From contig CAVWMN010000009.1 in assembly GCA_963756115.1 (NCBI GenBank), positions 124,001 through 188,000 of the forward strand: DNA of 64,000 nucleotides, read 5' to 3'. The notes below the pieces were generated by a model, which worked only from the letters and a program-made list of their open reading frames with translations, was not told the DNA's origin and searched no databases. Below, piece after piece: positions 1-8,480 of this stretch (its first letter is position 1; the number at the start of each line of letters is the position of its first letter). The position numbers and the translations under genes were made by a program. The DNA is from JTS-RE37 sp963756115. GTDB taxonomy: Bacteria > Bacteroidota > Bacteroidia > Flavobacteriales > Flavobacteriaceae.

Positions 1-1
1 T

Positions 2-301
2 AAGTTACTTCCTGTTTTCAGCAACCAAAAAATGAACAGCTATTTGAAGGTGATAACGAAAGCTTGTGGCATCCATAAGAACATCACTTTTCATTCCGCT
101 AGACATACGTTTGCCACAACAGTAACACTTTCCAACGGTGTACCCATAGAAACGGTTTCAAAAATGTTGGGTCATACGAAATTAACTACTACACAGATTT
201 ACGCCAGAGTTTTGGAGAAGAAAGTAGGAGAGGATATGCAAAACCTCATCACCCATTTTGAGACCAAAAATCAGCAAAAACTTTCCAAAGTCAGTGATTG
301 A
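2..301 (+). CDS. Tyrosine recombinase (integrase), C-terminal part; 5' end outside window
   Basis: The open frame runs in from the window edge (first full codon at base 2), so the ATG at 32 is internal. The visible 99 residues are the end of the catalytic domain of an IntDOT-like tyrosine recombinase: HSARHTF (conserved Arg and its His), LGHTKLTTTQIYARV (second His and the nucleophile Tyr). These enzymes cut and rejoin DNA at attachment sites of integrative elements. The 3' part aligns residue for residue with the second integrase at 31.9-32.2 kb (same KLLPV-SNQK, TVTLSNGVPIETVSK and KKVGEDM blocks), but the DNA has diverged clearly, so the two were probably acquired separately. A mobilization-type gene follows, as is usual in flavobacterial elements. 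Confidence 0.9.
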   Translation, partial: KLLPVFSNQKMNSYLKVITKACGIHKNITFHSARHTFATTVTLSNGVPIETVSKMLGHTKLTTTQIYARVLEKKVGEDMQNLITHFETKNQQKLSKVSD

Positions 302-358
302 TATTTAGAAATGAAATACCCTTTTAAGGTATTCAAAAATTAGTAGCGAAGCGGAGAA

Positions 359-411
359 GGTTTGAATAGCAAGAGGGTAACGGGCTAAAGACCCGTTACG
401 TTATTCAAACC
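359..411. repeat. Nested hairpin downstream of the first integrase
   Basis: A 10-bp perfect outer stem (359-368 with 402-411, GGTTTGAATA and its complement) encloses an 8-bp perfect inner stem (377-384 with 392-399, GTAACGGG and its complement). There is no T-run, so it is not a classical terminator. A related sequence with GCAAGAGGGTAAC lies downstream of the second integrase (32345-32375), so the hairpin seems to travel with these integrases. Confidence 0.7.
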
Positions 412-513
412 ATTGATTTTCAATGAATTGAATATTATTTTGCTTTCAGGCATCACCTAAATTTGCGTCAAATGGTATGAAACACCCCAAAAACATTGAA
501 AAAATTTACAGTA

Positions 514-1080
514 ATGGATACAAAAATTAAAAGAAAAAGCACTTTTTCCGCCATAAGCATCAATCGCATAACGGCGGAGCGATTTCGGGCCTATTCCAAG
601 ACTGTTTCAAAATCACATTCGGAAACCATTGATACTATGATCGATTTTTTTGAGAGAGCGAAAATCAACCCAAAAAGTGAAGTGATGATCAGTTTTATCA
701 AGTTCCAAAACTACATGATAGGACGGTTTGATTATATTGAGGAACTGTTACGTACCATGGAGAAGGAACAAATAAAACCGACCCATGATATGCTCAAAAG
801 CCTGTTCGATGGAACGGCACACAAGAAAAAGCAGCAACCCTTGCTTGAGGATAAGAAGAATATCAGAATGACAAGCGAGGAATGGAATTTGGAAGAAGGA
901 AAAGTTTCATTTGAAAAATACCATGATGTTGTAAAGGCTAGGGGCAAAGACCGAAGAACTTTCTTCAAAGTTCTCGAAAGCATCACCAAAGTAGAACCTA
1001 CCTTCGGTAAGCCCTATTTCAAAGTGGAAATCGATGCAGCTGAATTGGATAACATTCGAAAAGAACTGGAAGGAAAGTAA
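514..1080 (+). CDS. BfmA/BtgA-type mobilization protein
   Basis: A basic protein of 188 residues. Its N-terminal half (KSTFSAISINRITAERFRAYSK, then SKSHSETIDTMIDFFE) resembles the BfmA/BtgA family of small DNA-binding mobilization proteins that follow integrases in Bacteroidota mobile elements. The ATG at 514 is preferred. A TTG at 496 would add six residues, but the family usually starts close to the KIKRKSTF segment. The middle (about residues 85-125) is Lys-rich and probably unstructured, and the C-terminus (KVEIDAAELDNIRKELEGK) is helical. Its role in relaxase assistance or nicking-site binding is inferred from the family. It lies 200 bp after the integrase on the same strand, and no relaxase is visible in the window. 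Confidence 0.65.
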   Translation: MDTKIKRKSTFSAISINRITAERFRAYSKTVSKSHSETIDTMIDFFERAKINPKSEVMISFIKFQNYMIGRFDYIEELLRTMEKEQIKPTHDMLKSLFDGTAHKKKQQPLLEDKKNIRMTSEEWNLEEGKVSFEKYHDVVKARGKDRRTFFKVLESITKVEPTFGKPYFKVEIDAAELDNIRKELEGK

Positions 1081-1107
1081 TATATTTGTCGATAAGCATA
1101 AGCAGGA

Positions 1108-1172
1108 TGCGCCCTATTTCGATTTTACTTAACGTTTATCTATCGGAACACTATAAAATCGAAACAGGATCC
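1108..1172. repeat. Hairpin element, inverted copy at 32182-32265
   Basis: An 11-bp perfect inverted repeat (TTTCGATTTTA at 1117-1127, complement at 1154-1164) has the flank TGCGCCC on the left and CAGGATCC on the right. The same stem and flanks recur in reverse order at 32182-32265; the arm 1108-1130 matches the complement of 32243-32265 with one mismatch in 23. The role is unknown: it could be a miniature mobile element, an attachment-site relic or a recombination hairpin. Confidence 0.7.
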
Positions 1173-1546
1173 ACGCGCAGATTAGTTATGGTGGATTTGG
1201 GACTTTAAAAAGAAATTTTGCTCATGACCTATTATGATTAATCCTAAATGTGTGTTTTACGCCCTTGTTATTATCCTTACTTCTATTTTTAAACGTTGCT
1301 CGGATGTTTGACTAAAACATGTTTAAAATCTGAAAAAATAGTAAAAAAGCCGACAAGCGTTGCTTAGTTATCGATTAATTTGTTGGGCCTCTATTGATTT
1401 TTTTAAAAAAAAAATGATTTTGAATATTCCTTTAGAAGATAGATTATCGTGTTGCAGTCAAAGGGAAAGTGTTTTCTGACGGCTATAGTGGAGTGTTCAG
1501 ACTGTCATCGTCTAAACAAATATTTCTATAATATTTTTTGAAATAG
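1173..1546. other. Intergenic, no gene seen
   Basis: AT-rich stretch between the mobilization-gene hairpin and the susD terminator. No convincing frame with coding character was seen on either strand. It probably marks the junction between the integrase module and the polysaccharide locus. Confidence 0.6.
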
Positions 1547-1580
1547 CAATGGGGCCCTATATAAAGCAGGGGCCCCATTG
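1547..1580 (-). terminator. Terminator hairpin after susD
   Basis: An 11-bp perfect stem (CAATGGGGCCC at 1547-1557 with its complement at 1570-1580) and a 12-nt loop lie 59 bp beyond the susD stop. On the minus strand the stem is followed by a moderately T-rich tract rather than a clean T-run. It is the obvious candidate for the end of the susCD transcript. Confidence 0.7.
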
Positions 1581-1638
1581 TAACAAACTAACTCAACAAC
1601 TGTGATTAACTAATTCCTATAGTGAATTTAATCTGTAA

Positions 1639-3342
1639 TCAATATCCAACATTCTGTTGAAGGGAAGGTGCCTTTTCCACCTCTGACTGTGGAATAGGCA
1701 AGTAATACTGTCTATCGAACCACGGTCTTGTAACCACCGTATATTCCTCTGGGGATACTGTACCATCAACGGCTTTGGTCCATCTTAATCCCCTAACATC
1801 AAACCCTAATTTATCCTCGTTCATCCATCTCCTTTCGTCGAAAAAGTTATGTCCTTCGAAAGCAAGCTCAATGCGCCTTTCCCGCTTTATCGCTTCCAAG
1901 AGATCAGGTCCTGTTGCAGTAATTGCAGGTTGCAACGCCCTAGAGGAAACCTTGTTGACATATTCTTGGGCCAGGGCCTCGTTACCTAATTGATACTGAG
2001 CTTCCGCATAGTTCAAATAAATCTCGGCCAATCGATACAGAATATAAGGACGATTGGGAGAGACATCGGTCAACCCGACACTTTCGTCCTGAAACTTTCG
2101 GATATTATATCCGGTTTTTGAAGAATGCAATACATTGCCCAAACCGTCCGGGGAGTCCAATCCATGCGGGTTAACATTGACATTCTCTGATAAATAGTAC
2201 TGAACATCACGCCCCCTGTATTGGGCTCCATTGAAATTTAGGTCGGCATAATACCGCATTTCCCTATTTTCATTGGGATTTGCAGGGTCGTACGAAGAGC
2301 CGTCTGTGGTTGTGCCATCTGCCATATTGAACTCCAAGGCAAAATTATGACTTGGTGATGATAATGCCCAGCCCCCATAACCGCTGGGTGCTTGCGTTTG
2401 ATTCCACAATGAGTTCACATCAGTACCAAAATCATATAACGAGTTGCCAAAGGGCCTTGCAAAGAATATGTCCTGGTTCGGTGCCAAGAACAAATTTTGA
2501 TATTCGGTTGCATTGGATACCGAAATCAAATCACGGGCCCCTACCAAATCAATGATATCTTTGGCAGCATCAGCAGCGTCTTGCCATTTAGTCGACTTTG
2601 TATAGTCATACAATGGGCCACTAGGTTCAGTACTTGGGTCATGTAGTATGCTTGCTGCGTATAACAATGTGCGTGATTTGACGGCCATGGCTGCTAATTT
2701 GGTGGCCCTGCCAAATTCATTAGCAGGACGTTCTTCTGGTAAAACAGCAGCAGCTTCGTCCAATTCCCTAACAATAAAATCTACACACTCCTCGTAAGTA
2801 TTTCTAGGAATATCAAAGTTATCGTTCAATCCTACTGCTTCTTCGAAAATGGGAACACCTCCATAATATTTTATGAGCTTAGTGTAGAGATTGGCCCTAA
2901 GAAATTTCATTTCAGCCTTAAGGACATTCACTTTATCGGGATCCTTTTGCATGGCTTCACTCCCGTCTATCTGACCAAGAAATTCAGTTATATCACGAAC
3001 ATAACTCCAGTAGTCGCGCCACTTATCTCCCAGCACGCCCACATTGCTCGGATTCCAACCTGCACGAAGCCTGTATTGATCTATATCCTGGAAATTAAAT
3101 TTTGCCTCGAATGATCCTCCTTCAATATTGAACCTTCTGGACCACCATACAAACTTGTTCAATCCCCAGCTGTCAGTGCTGTTGTACGCCGTGAATACTA
3201 GGCGCTCCACCTGATTTGGATCTCCAAATACGAAGTCTTCCGTGAAAGCGTCCGCTGCTTCTATTTCTAATGCCTTTTCGCAGCCAATTGTCGCGAACAA
3301 CATGCTCGCCATCAATAGGCATATAAGTTTTGTTCTTTTCAT
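1639..3342 (-). CDS. susD-like: SusD/RagB-family glycan-binding lipoprotein
   Basis: 567 residues, the usual SusD length. The N-terminus is a lipoprotein signal with the lipobox Cys at about residue 21 (FATIGC), so the protein should sit on the outer face of the outer membrane. It would capture oligosaccharides for the SusC porin encoded immediately upstream. The SusD C-terminal signature is visible: LYRLAEIYLNYAEAQ, then RRIELAFEGHNFFDERRW, which forms the TPR-like helices that dock on SusC. It starts 18 nt after the susC stop, so the pair is co-transcribed. Ligand specificity cannot be read from the sequence; the neighbouring sulfatases and GH127 suggest a sulfated galactan such as carrageenan. 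Confidence 0.95.
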   Translation of the reverse strand: MKRTKLICLLMASMLFATIGCEKALEIEAADAFTEDFVFGDPNQVERLVFTAYNSTDSWGLNKFVWWSRRFNIEGGSFEAKFNFQDIDQYRLRAGWNPSNVGVLGDKWRDYWSYVRDITEFLGQIDGSEAMQKDPDKVNVLKAEMKFLRANLYTKLIKYYGGVPIFEEAVGLNDNFDIPRNTYEECVDFIVRELDEAAAVLPEERPANEFGRATKLAAMAVKSRTLLYAASILHDPSTEPSGPLYDYTKSTKWQDAADAAKDIIDLVGARDLISVSNATEYQNLFLAPNQDIFFARPFGNSLYDFGTDVNSLWNQTQAPSGYGGWALSSPSHNFALEFNMADGTTTDGSSYDPANPNENREMRYYADLNFNGAQYRGRDVQYYLSENVNVNPHGLDSPDGLGNVLHSSKTGYNIRKFQDESVGLTDVSPNRPYILYRLAEIYLNYAEAQYQLGNEALAQEYVNKVSSRALQPAITATGPDLLEAIKRERRIELAFEGHNFFDERRWMNEDKLGFDVRGLRWTKAVDGTVSPEEYTVVTRPWFDRQYYLPIPQSEVEKAPSLQQNVGY

Positions 3343-3360
3343 TTTTACAATTTTTATTGA

Positions 3361-6300
3361 TTAAAAGCTAAAATTCAAACCAAAGGTGTAAGTCTTTAAG
3401 GGTGTATAGGTTGCATCCCTAAAGTTATTATAACCAATTGCCTCGGGATCTAAACCTAAATCGTAAATCTCGGAGAAAAAGGTCAATAAATTGTAACCCC
3501 TCGCAAATAGTCTCAACTCTCCGAATTTAATAACATCTTGTGGAATCGTATAGGCCACTTCCACCTCTTTCAACCTCACAAAAGAAGCATCGTGTAACCA
3601 AAAATCGGCGCCTTGAAAGGTTTCGGCATTACCACTTTGATTTCCACTATAAGGGTCGTTAAGAGCAAAAGCTCTTGGGTATCTTCCATCACGATTGTTC
3701 GGTGTCCATCTTTGGTTAAATACGTAATTTGGTTTTGCACCGTTCTGATCAAAAAACACTAATGTTTCTGCCTCAGCCTGTCCCTGAAACAAGAAGTTGA
3801 AGTCAAAATTTTTATAGTTCAATCCTCCATAAATACCGTACTGAATCTCGGGAATGTTCGATGTTGGAATCCTTATGCGGTCATCAGCATTAATGGCCCC
3901 ATCACCATTGGTATCTATGTAATTTGGTTCGCCTTCGACAGTACCATCCAATTTTACAGATGTGGCATCCACTTCAGCTTGATCACGGAAAATTCCATCG
4001 GTCGGGTAAACGATATACGAATCAATGGGCTGCCCCTCTCTCTTCAATGCTACCGGAACATCGGCGGCTTCCGCCAAAAATATCACTTCACTTTTTGCTT
4101 GTGAAAAATTCATGCCCAAGTTATAGCCTACTTGACCAAACTTATCGGCCCATGCCACTTCAAATTCGACCCCATAATTTTTGACTTCGCCAAAGTTCTC
4201 GGCCGGTAATTGTAATCCAACATAATCGGGAATTGCTGCTGAACGGGTTGCCAAAATGTCCTCACGTTTTTGATAGAAGTAGTTCACATCTCCAGACAGC
4301 TTACCGTTGAACATTGCAAAGTTCAATCCAATGTTCTGCATATTGGCCGTTTCCCATGTAACATTAGGGTTCGGAACCGTAGAAGCCGTGAAACCGTTTA
4401 AAACAACTCCGGGGTTTCCAAAAACATAATAGTTGGGTTGGGGTACATCAAGGTTTCCACCAAAATCATAACTCGTTAAATATTGGAAAGGAGCTATGCG
4501 ATCATTACCCATCTTTGACCATGACGCCCTCAATTTAAGTGCATATAACCAGTCAACATTTTCCAAAAAGTTCTCCTTGTCCAACGCCCATGACACAGCA
4601 ACGCTTGGGAAGGTACCATATCTTTTACCAGGGCCAAAGTTGCTGGAACCATCATGACGCAGGGTAAAGTCAACGAAATATTTTTTCGCGAAATCGTAAG
4701 AAAGTGAACCGAAAAAATCCATTCTTGCACTTTCACTAGATAAACCGAAGGACTGTTGGCCTTCATCACTGCCCGCGAAAAGTTCAGGGTGATCTGCGGA
4801 TGGGAAGCCCCTTCGTTCCGCCCAAAAATTACGGGTATCTGACTTGAGGTTTTCAAGACCTACAAATCCGCTCAGGGAGTGGTCGTCTCCGAACAATTTA
4901 GAATAGTGTAGCGTGGCGTTCAACAAGACCTCATCATATTTCCAGAAACTCTCCCTTAGAATCCTTTCATTTCCACGCTGTGAAAAACCAGATTGCGGAA
5001 CATATTCGTTGGTTCCCTCCAGAAAGGTATAGACCGTCCAAGGAGTGTACCATGACTTTTCGTCATTATTCATTTTTCTAATACCTGCAAATCCTTTGAA
5101 ACTGAGGCCATTGAATATCTTATCTAAGTTAATATCCAATAAGAACTTACCTCGCAAATCGGTATCCTTTCTTTCGATAAAACCGGATTCCTTACTTGAC
5201 ATTACGGCTGGGTTGGCCCCATTTTCTCCCCCAAAGCCTGGTAAGCCGTTAGGGTAAATGCCAACCTCTGTAGGCAGGTTTGTATAAATATGCTTGTATA
5301 TAAAGCCTTCATCAACACCTGGCCGGTCTCTATCCCCAAAACTCCCTAACAAATCTACTCCTAGTTTAATATCATCAGTAATATTAATATCTACATTGGA
5401 GCGAACCTGTTTTTGTTGAAATTTCAAGGCTCCTGATTTGTATATCCCATTTTGACTCAATATATCGCTACTAACAAAATAATTCACTTTTTCACCGCCA
5501 CCAGAAACGGAAAGCGTATTCCTCGATTCAGGAGAAGATTTGGCAAACGTCAGATCCGCCCAATCGGTGCTAGGAAATTTTATTGGGTCGGTACCCGCTG
5601 CATAATTTTGGATTTCCGCTGGGGTAAAAGGTAATTCAAGGCCATTTCTATCCGCGATTTCATTCTCATAGATTGTATACTGTTCAGATGTCATAAGATT
5701 AGGCTGTCGCGTAAATGAGGATACGTTATAAGAGGTAGAAAAATTAATTTTTGGTTTGCCTGATTTACCTCTTTTGGTGGTAATCAATATTACCCCATTT
5801 GCAGCTCTTGAACCATATATTGCGGCGGCACCGTCTTTTAGCACCGTCAAGGATGCAATATCCTGGGGAGAAAGATTTGAGAATGAGCCCGCTTGGATAC
5901 CATCGATCAATATCAGCGGTGCATTGTTGTTTAAAGTAGACTTACCCCTGATCAGAATAGTTGTTGCATCATCATCTGTGTTCGCTCCAGTGCCATTCCC
6001 AGCACCTGGAACCCCGCCCCTATCACTGATAATTAAACCAGAAGCCCGACCAGCCAAGGATTTTGCCAAATCTTTATTTGAGGACTGTTCAATTGTTTTG
6101 CTATCAATTGTACTTACTGACCCGGTAATCTCTCCTTTTTTTCTTGTGGTATAGCCCAATACAACCACTTCGTCAAGTTTCGATGCATCCTCGGCCATCG
6201 TTACGTCAATTATTGTTTGGTTCCCCACGGTGATTTCCTGGGTGGCGTAACCTATATAAGAAAAGACCAGTACAGCGTCTCCATCGTCGACTTCAATACT

Positions 6301-6591
6301 ATAATTGCCATCGAAATCAGTTGTCGTCCCTTTCATAGTGCCTTTGACCACCACACTTACACCAATCAATGGGCCTAGTTCATCAGTGATACTACCTGTA
6401 ATTGATTGTTGAGTTACTTCAAATACTGATATGTCATTTTCCAATATATTACCTTCGCCATATTTCACATCCATATTCGCACTTACCGATATAGGAAGTA
6501 TACATAAAATGAATAAGACGTGTGTAATGGAGTACCACACTTTAAATGAGAAAAAGTGCTCCCCACTCTCTTTTAAACGTGTTATTTTCAT
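3361..6591 (-). CDS. susC-like: SusC/RagA-family TonB-dependent glycan transporter
   Basis: 1076 residues, normal for SusC. After a signal segment (around residues 20-38) comes a carboxypeptidase-D-like regulatory domain (SITGSITDELGPLIGVSVVV to TTDFDGNYSIEV). Next are the TonB box-like DEVVVLGYTTRKK, the plug (LAKSLAGRASGLIISDRGG, ILIRGKSTLNNNAPLILIDG, TVLKDGAAAIYGSRAANGVILITTK) and a long beta-barrel ending in an aromatic residue (LNFSF). It imports oligosaccharides across the outer membrane with energy from TonB-ExbBD. It is the first gene of the susCD unit. Its leader of about 140 nt starts at a promoter with the locus-wide operator (6739-6804) and may be covered by an antisense RNA. Confidence 0.96.
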   Translation of the reverse strand: MKITRLKESGEHFFSFKVWYSITHVLFILCILPISVSANMDVKYGEGNILENDISVFEVTQQSITGSITDELGPLIGVSVVVKGTMKGTTTDFDGNYSIEVDDGDAVLVFSYIGYATQEITVGNQTIIDVTMAEDASKLDEVVVLGYTTRKKGEITGSVSTIDSKTIEQSSNKDLAKSLAGRASGLIISDRGGVPGAGNGTGANTDDDATTILIRGKSTLNNNAPLILIDGIQAGSFSNLSPQDIASLTVLKDGAAAIYGSRAANGVILITTKRGKSGKPKINFSTSYNVSSFTRQPNLMTSEQYTIYENEIADRNGLELPFTPAEIQNYAAGTDPIKFPSTDWADLTFAKSSPESRNTLSVSGGGEKVNYFVSSDILSQNGIYKSGALKFQQKQVRSNVDINITDDIKLGVDLLGSFGDRDRPGVDEGFIYKHIYTNLPTEVGIYPNGLPGFGGENGANPAVMSSKESGFIERKDTDLRGKFLLDINLDKIFNGLSFKGFAGIRKMNNDEKSWYTPWTVYTFLEGTNEYVPQSGFSQRGNERILRESFWKYDEVLLNATLHYSKLFGDDHSLSGFVGLENLKSDTRNFWAERRGFPSADHPELFAGSDEGQQSFGLSSESARMDFFGSLSYDFAKKYFVDFTLRHDGSSNFGPGKRYGTFPSVAVSWALDKENFLENVDWLYALKLRASWSKMGNDRIAPFQYLTSYDFGGNLDVPQPNYYVFGNPGVVLNGFTASTVPNPNVTWETANMQNIGLNFAMFNGKLSGDVNYFYQKREDILATRSAAIPDYVGLQLPAENFGEVKNYGVEFEVAWADKFGQVGYNLGMNFSQAKSEVIFLAEAADVPVALKREGQPIDSYIVYPTDGIFRDQAEVDATSVKLDGTVEGEPNYIDTNGDGAINADDRIRIPTSNIPEIQYGIYGGLNYKNFDFNFLFQGQAEAETLVFFDQNGAKPNYVFNQRWTPNNRDGRYPRAFALNDPYSGNQSGNAETFQGADFWLHDASFVRLKEVEVAYTIPQDVIKFGELRLFARGYNLLTFFSEIYDLGLDPEAIGYNNFRDATYTPLKTYTFGLNFSF

Positions 6592-6604
6592 AATTTTGAG
6601 TTAT

Positions 6605-6698
6605 TAAGTTAGAAATCGTTGTTATGGTTTTTAATTGATTGCATGGAAAACATGTATTTTATTTCTAAAGGGAAGTGTTACAGCACTTTCCTTTTTTT
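6605..6698 (+). ncRNA. Candidate antisense sRNA across the susC leader
   Basis: On the plus strand there is a perfect -7 element TAATTTTG at 6591-6598. About 70 nt further lies an intrinsic terminator: stem 6670-6677 with 6684-6691 (one mismatch), then seven T (6692-6698). An RNA of about 95 nt from roughly 6605 to 6698 would be complementary to most of the susC leader. Similar cis-antisense RNAs near susC homologues (for example DonS) are known in Bacteroides. No clear -33 TTG element was found, so this is a candidate only. Confidence 0.4.
6670..6698 (+). terminator. Intrinsic terminator, plus strand
   Basis: GGGAAGTG (6670-6677), a 6-nt loop, CACTTTCC (6684-6691) and then T7. The T-run lies on the plus side although both flanking genes are on the minus strand, which is the main reason to suspect a plus-strand RNA here. 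Confidence 0.6.
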
Positions 6699-6738
6699 GT
6701 TCTGGCAAGATTAAAACTTGTCTTCAAGATCATCTATA

Positions 6739-6804
6739 CAAAAGAAGCATATAAATCAAGTTGGGATTGTTTGGATTTTACCTATCGATAACATTATTTT
6801 AACC
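6739..6804 (-). promoter_or_regulatory. Operator and -7 element of susCD
   Basis: Operator copy at 6776-6804. On the coding strand it has half-sites GGTTAAAAT and AGGTAA, 21 bp apart. The -7-like octamer TTCTTTTG lies at 6739-6746, 29 nt downstream. The predicted transcription start is near 6733, giving a susC leader of about 140 nt. Confidence 0.75.
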
Positions 6805-6948
6805 TTTAAGTATTCTTGTTTTATTTTAAGGTAATGGGATGCTGAATGCAGTAAATAATTATCTAGTTAGGCCGATTGGCCGATACACAATCCGTCTTTG
6901 TGGTCCTGAAACAATTTGTTGGTTTCTCTTTCCCGACTTTATCTACAT

Positions 6949-8430
6949 TTATTTTTCGGATGCCGGAAGAACCAATTTATCAATTTCAAAGGTCTCATCG
7001 TACCGTGGCATACGGTCATTGTTCCATAATTCCTGATCTTTCAATGAGTAAAACCATAGGGGAGGAATGAAGTCATTGGTCCAATTTTGCATTTGGGACA
7101 CCATTTTTACAAGAAGTTCAGGAAATTTGCCACTCAAATCCTTCTTTTCGCCTATATCGTCCTTAATATTATACAGAGCCCAAGGTTCATTTCCCATTCG
7201 GGTAATTTTCCAATCGCTTTGTCGTCCTCCCACATCATTATAGCCTTCACGGTGTCGCAAGGCATAGATCATTCGATTCTTAAGCATGTCGTTGCCAGAT
7301 AGCAAATCGTCCATGATATCCTCGCCAGCCAGTTTCTTGTCCTTAGGGATACTAGTTTCTGCAAGCTGTACAAATGTCGGGTAAAGGTCAAGTGAAGTAA
7401 TTGGAAGATCAAATCGTTGCCCCTTGGTTATTTTTTGTGGCCAATGAAAAAACATAGGCACGCGATAACCGCCTTCCCAGGTATCGCCTTTTGTCCCTTT
7501 TAGCGGGTAATTGTTAGCTCCATGATCAAAGTTTCCCCCGTTATCACTCAGAAAAACAATCAATGTATTATCGAATTGTTTAGTCTCCTTTAAGGTCTTT
7601 ACAATTCGACCTACACCCCGATCCACGGCATACACCATAGCAGCATAGGTTCTTCTGTCCTTATCACTGATATCTGGAAACTTCTGAAGGTCTTCATCCT
7701 TTGCCTGTAGGGGAACGTGCGGCGCGTTATAGGCCAAATAGATAAAAAAGGGTTGTTGCTTTTTCAAGGCGGTTTTAATATCCAGTACGGCTTCCCTAGA
7801 AAAAGCATCGGTCAGATATTCAGTTTCATTAACTGGTTTACCGTTGCGTTCCAACGGGTGTAAATAATCCCGAATATTTCTATTTCCTTCTTTAAGTAGT
7901 TGTTGGTAGGCTTGCTGATATTTCTCTGGGAAATACTCATGACCCCCTCCAAGAAAACCGTAGAAATTATCGAATCCCCGATTGTTTGGGTGGTATTTGG
8001 GCGCCGCACCAACATGCCATTTGCCTATGGCACTCGTATAATATCCGGCTTCCTGTAGCACGGAAGCCATATAGGTTTCTTCTATGGGAACACCCATATT
8101 ATCTTTGTCAGCTTGGCTACTATTATGATAAAGATTATAGGACGTACCTATTTCTTGCGGATAACGTCCTGTCAATAATGCAGCCCGGCTGGGGCCACAA
8201 AAAGGATGGGCTACATAGGCCGAGGTGAAAATTGTCCCGTCATGGGCCAATTTATCGATCTCGGGAGTGATAATATCCTTGGATCCGTTGAAGCCCACAT
8301 CCGAATAGCCAAGGTCATCGCACAAAACGACTAGAATATTGGGGCGAGTTTCTTGTGCCCTGCTAAAAATGGTCAGTAAAAATACGACCGAGCAGAAGAG
8401 CGGCTTTATTTTTTTGAAGAGAATCATCAT
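6949..8430 (-). CDS. Exported sulfatase (S1 family, formylglycine type)
   Basis: 493 residues with a signal peptide (about residues 1-25). The alkaline-phosphatase-fold sulfatase domain follows: the metal-binding pair D38-D39 in VVLCDDLGYSD, and the active-site signature C77-G-P-S-R with LLTGRYP, where Cys77 is converted to formylglycine. Further catalytic blocks are AIGKWHVG, IYLAYNAPHVPLQ and FLSDNGG. It removes sulfate esters from imported or surface-bound oligosaccharides, most likely in the periplasm. By general features it resembles the galactan sulfatases of subfamily S1_19, but a subfamily search is needed. It is the last gene before susC, 50 bp after the next sulfatase, and the two are probably co-transcribed. 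Confidence 0.93.
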   Translation of the reverse strand: MMILFKKIKPLFCSVVFLLTIFSRAQETRPNILVVLCDDLGYSDVGFNGSKDIITPEIDKLAHDGTIFTSAYVAHPFCGPSRAALLTGRYPQEIGTSYNLYHNSSQADKDNMGVPIEETYMASVLQEAGYYTSAIGKWHVGAAPKYHPNNRGFDNFYGFLGGGHEYFPEKYQQAYQQLLKEGNRNIRDYLHPLERNGKPVNETEYLTDAFSREAVLDIKTALKKQQPFFIYLAYNAPHVPLQAKDEDLQKFPDISDKDRRTYAAMVYAVDRGVGRIVKTLKETKQFDNTLIVFLSDNGGNFDHGANNYPLKGTKGDTWEGGYRVPMFFHWPQKITKGQRFDLPITSLDLYPTFVQLAETSIPKDKKLAGEDIMDDLLSGNDMLKNRMIYALRHREGYNDVGGRQSDWKITRMGNEPWALYNIKDDIGEKKDLSGKFPELLVKMVSQMQNWTNDFIPPLWFYSLKDQELWNNDRMPRYDETFEIDKLVLPASEK

Positions 8431-8480
8431 ATAAATGTTTTATTTATCCAATCCTATTTACCAAATTATACAGCAACATT

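Noticed and set aside
6839..7070. Two short plus-strand frames between susC and the sulfatase
   Set aside because: They run opposite the end of the sulfatase gene and show no protein family character.
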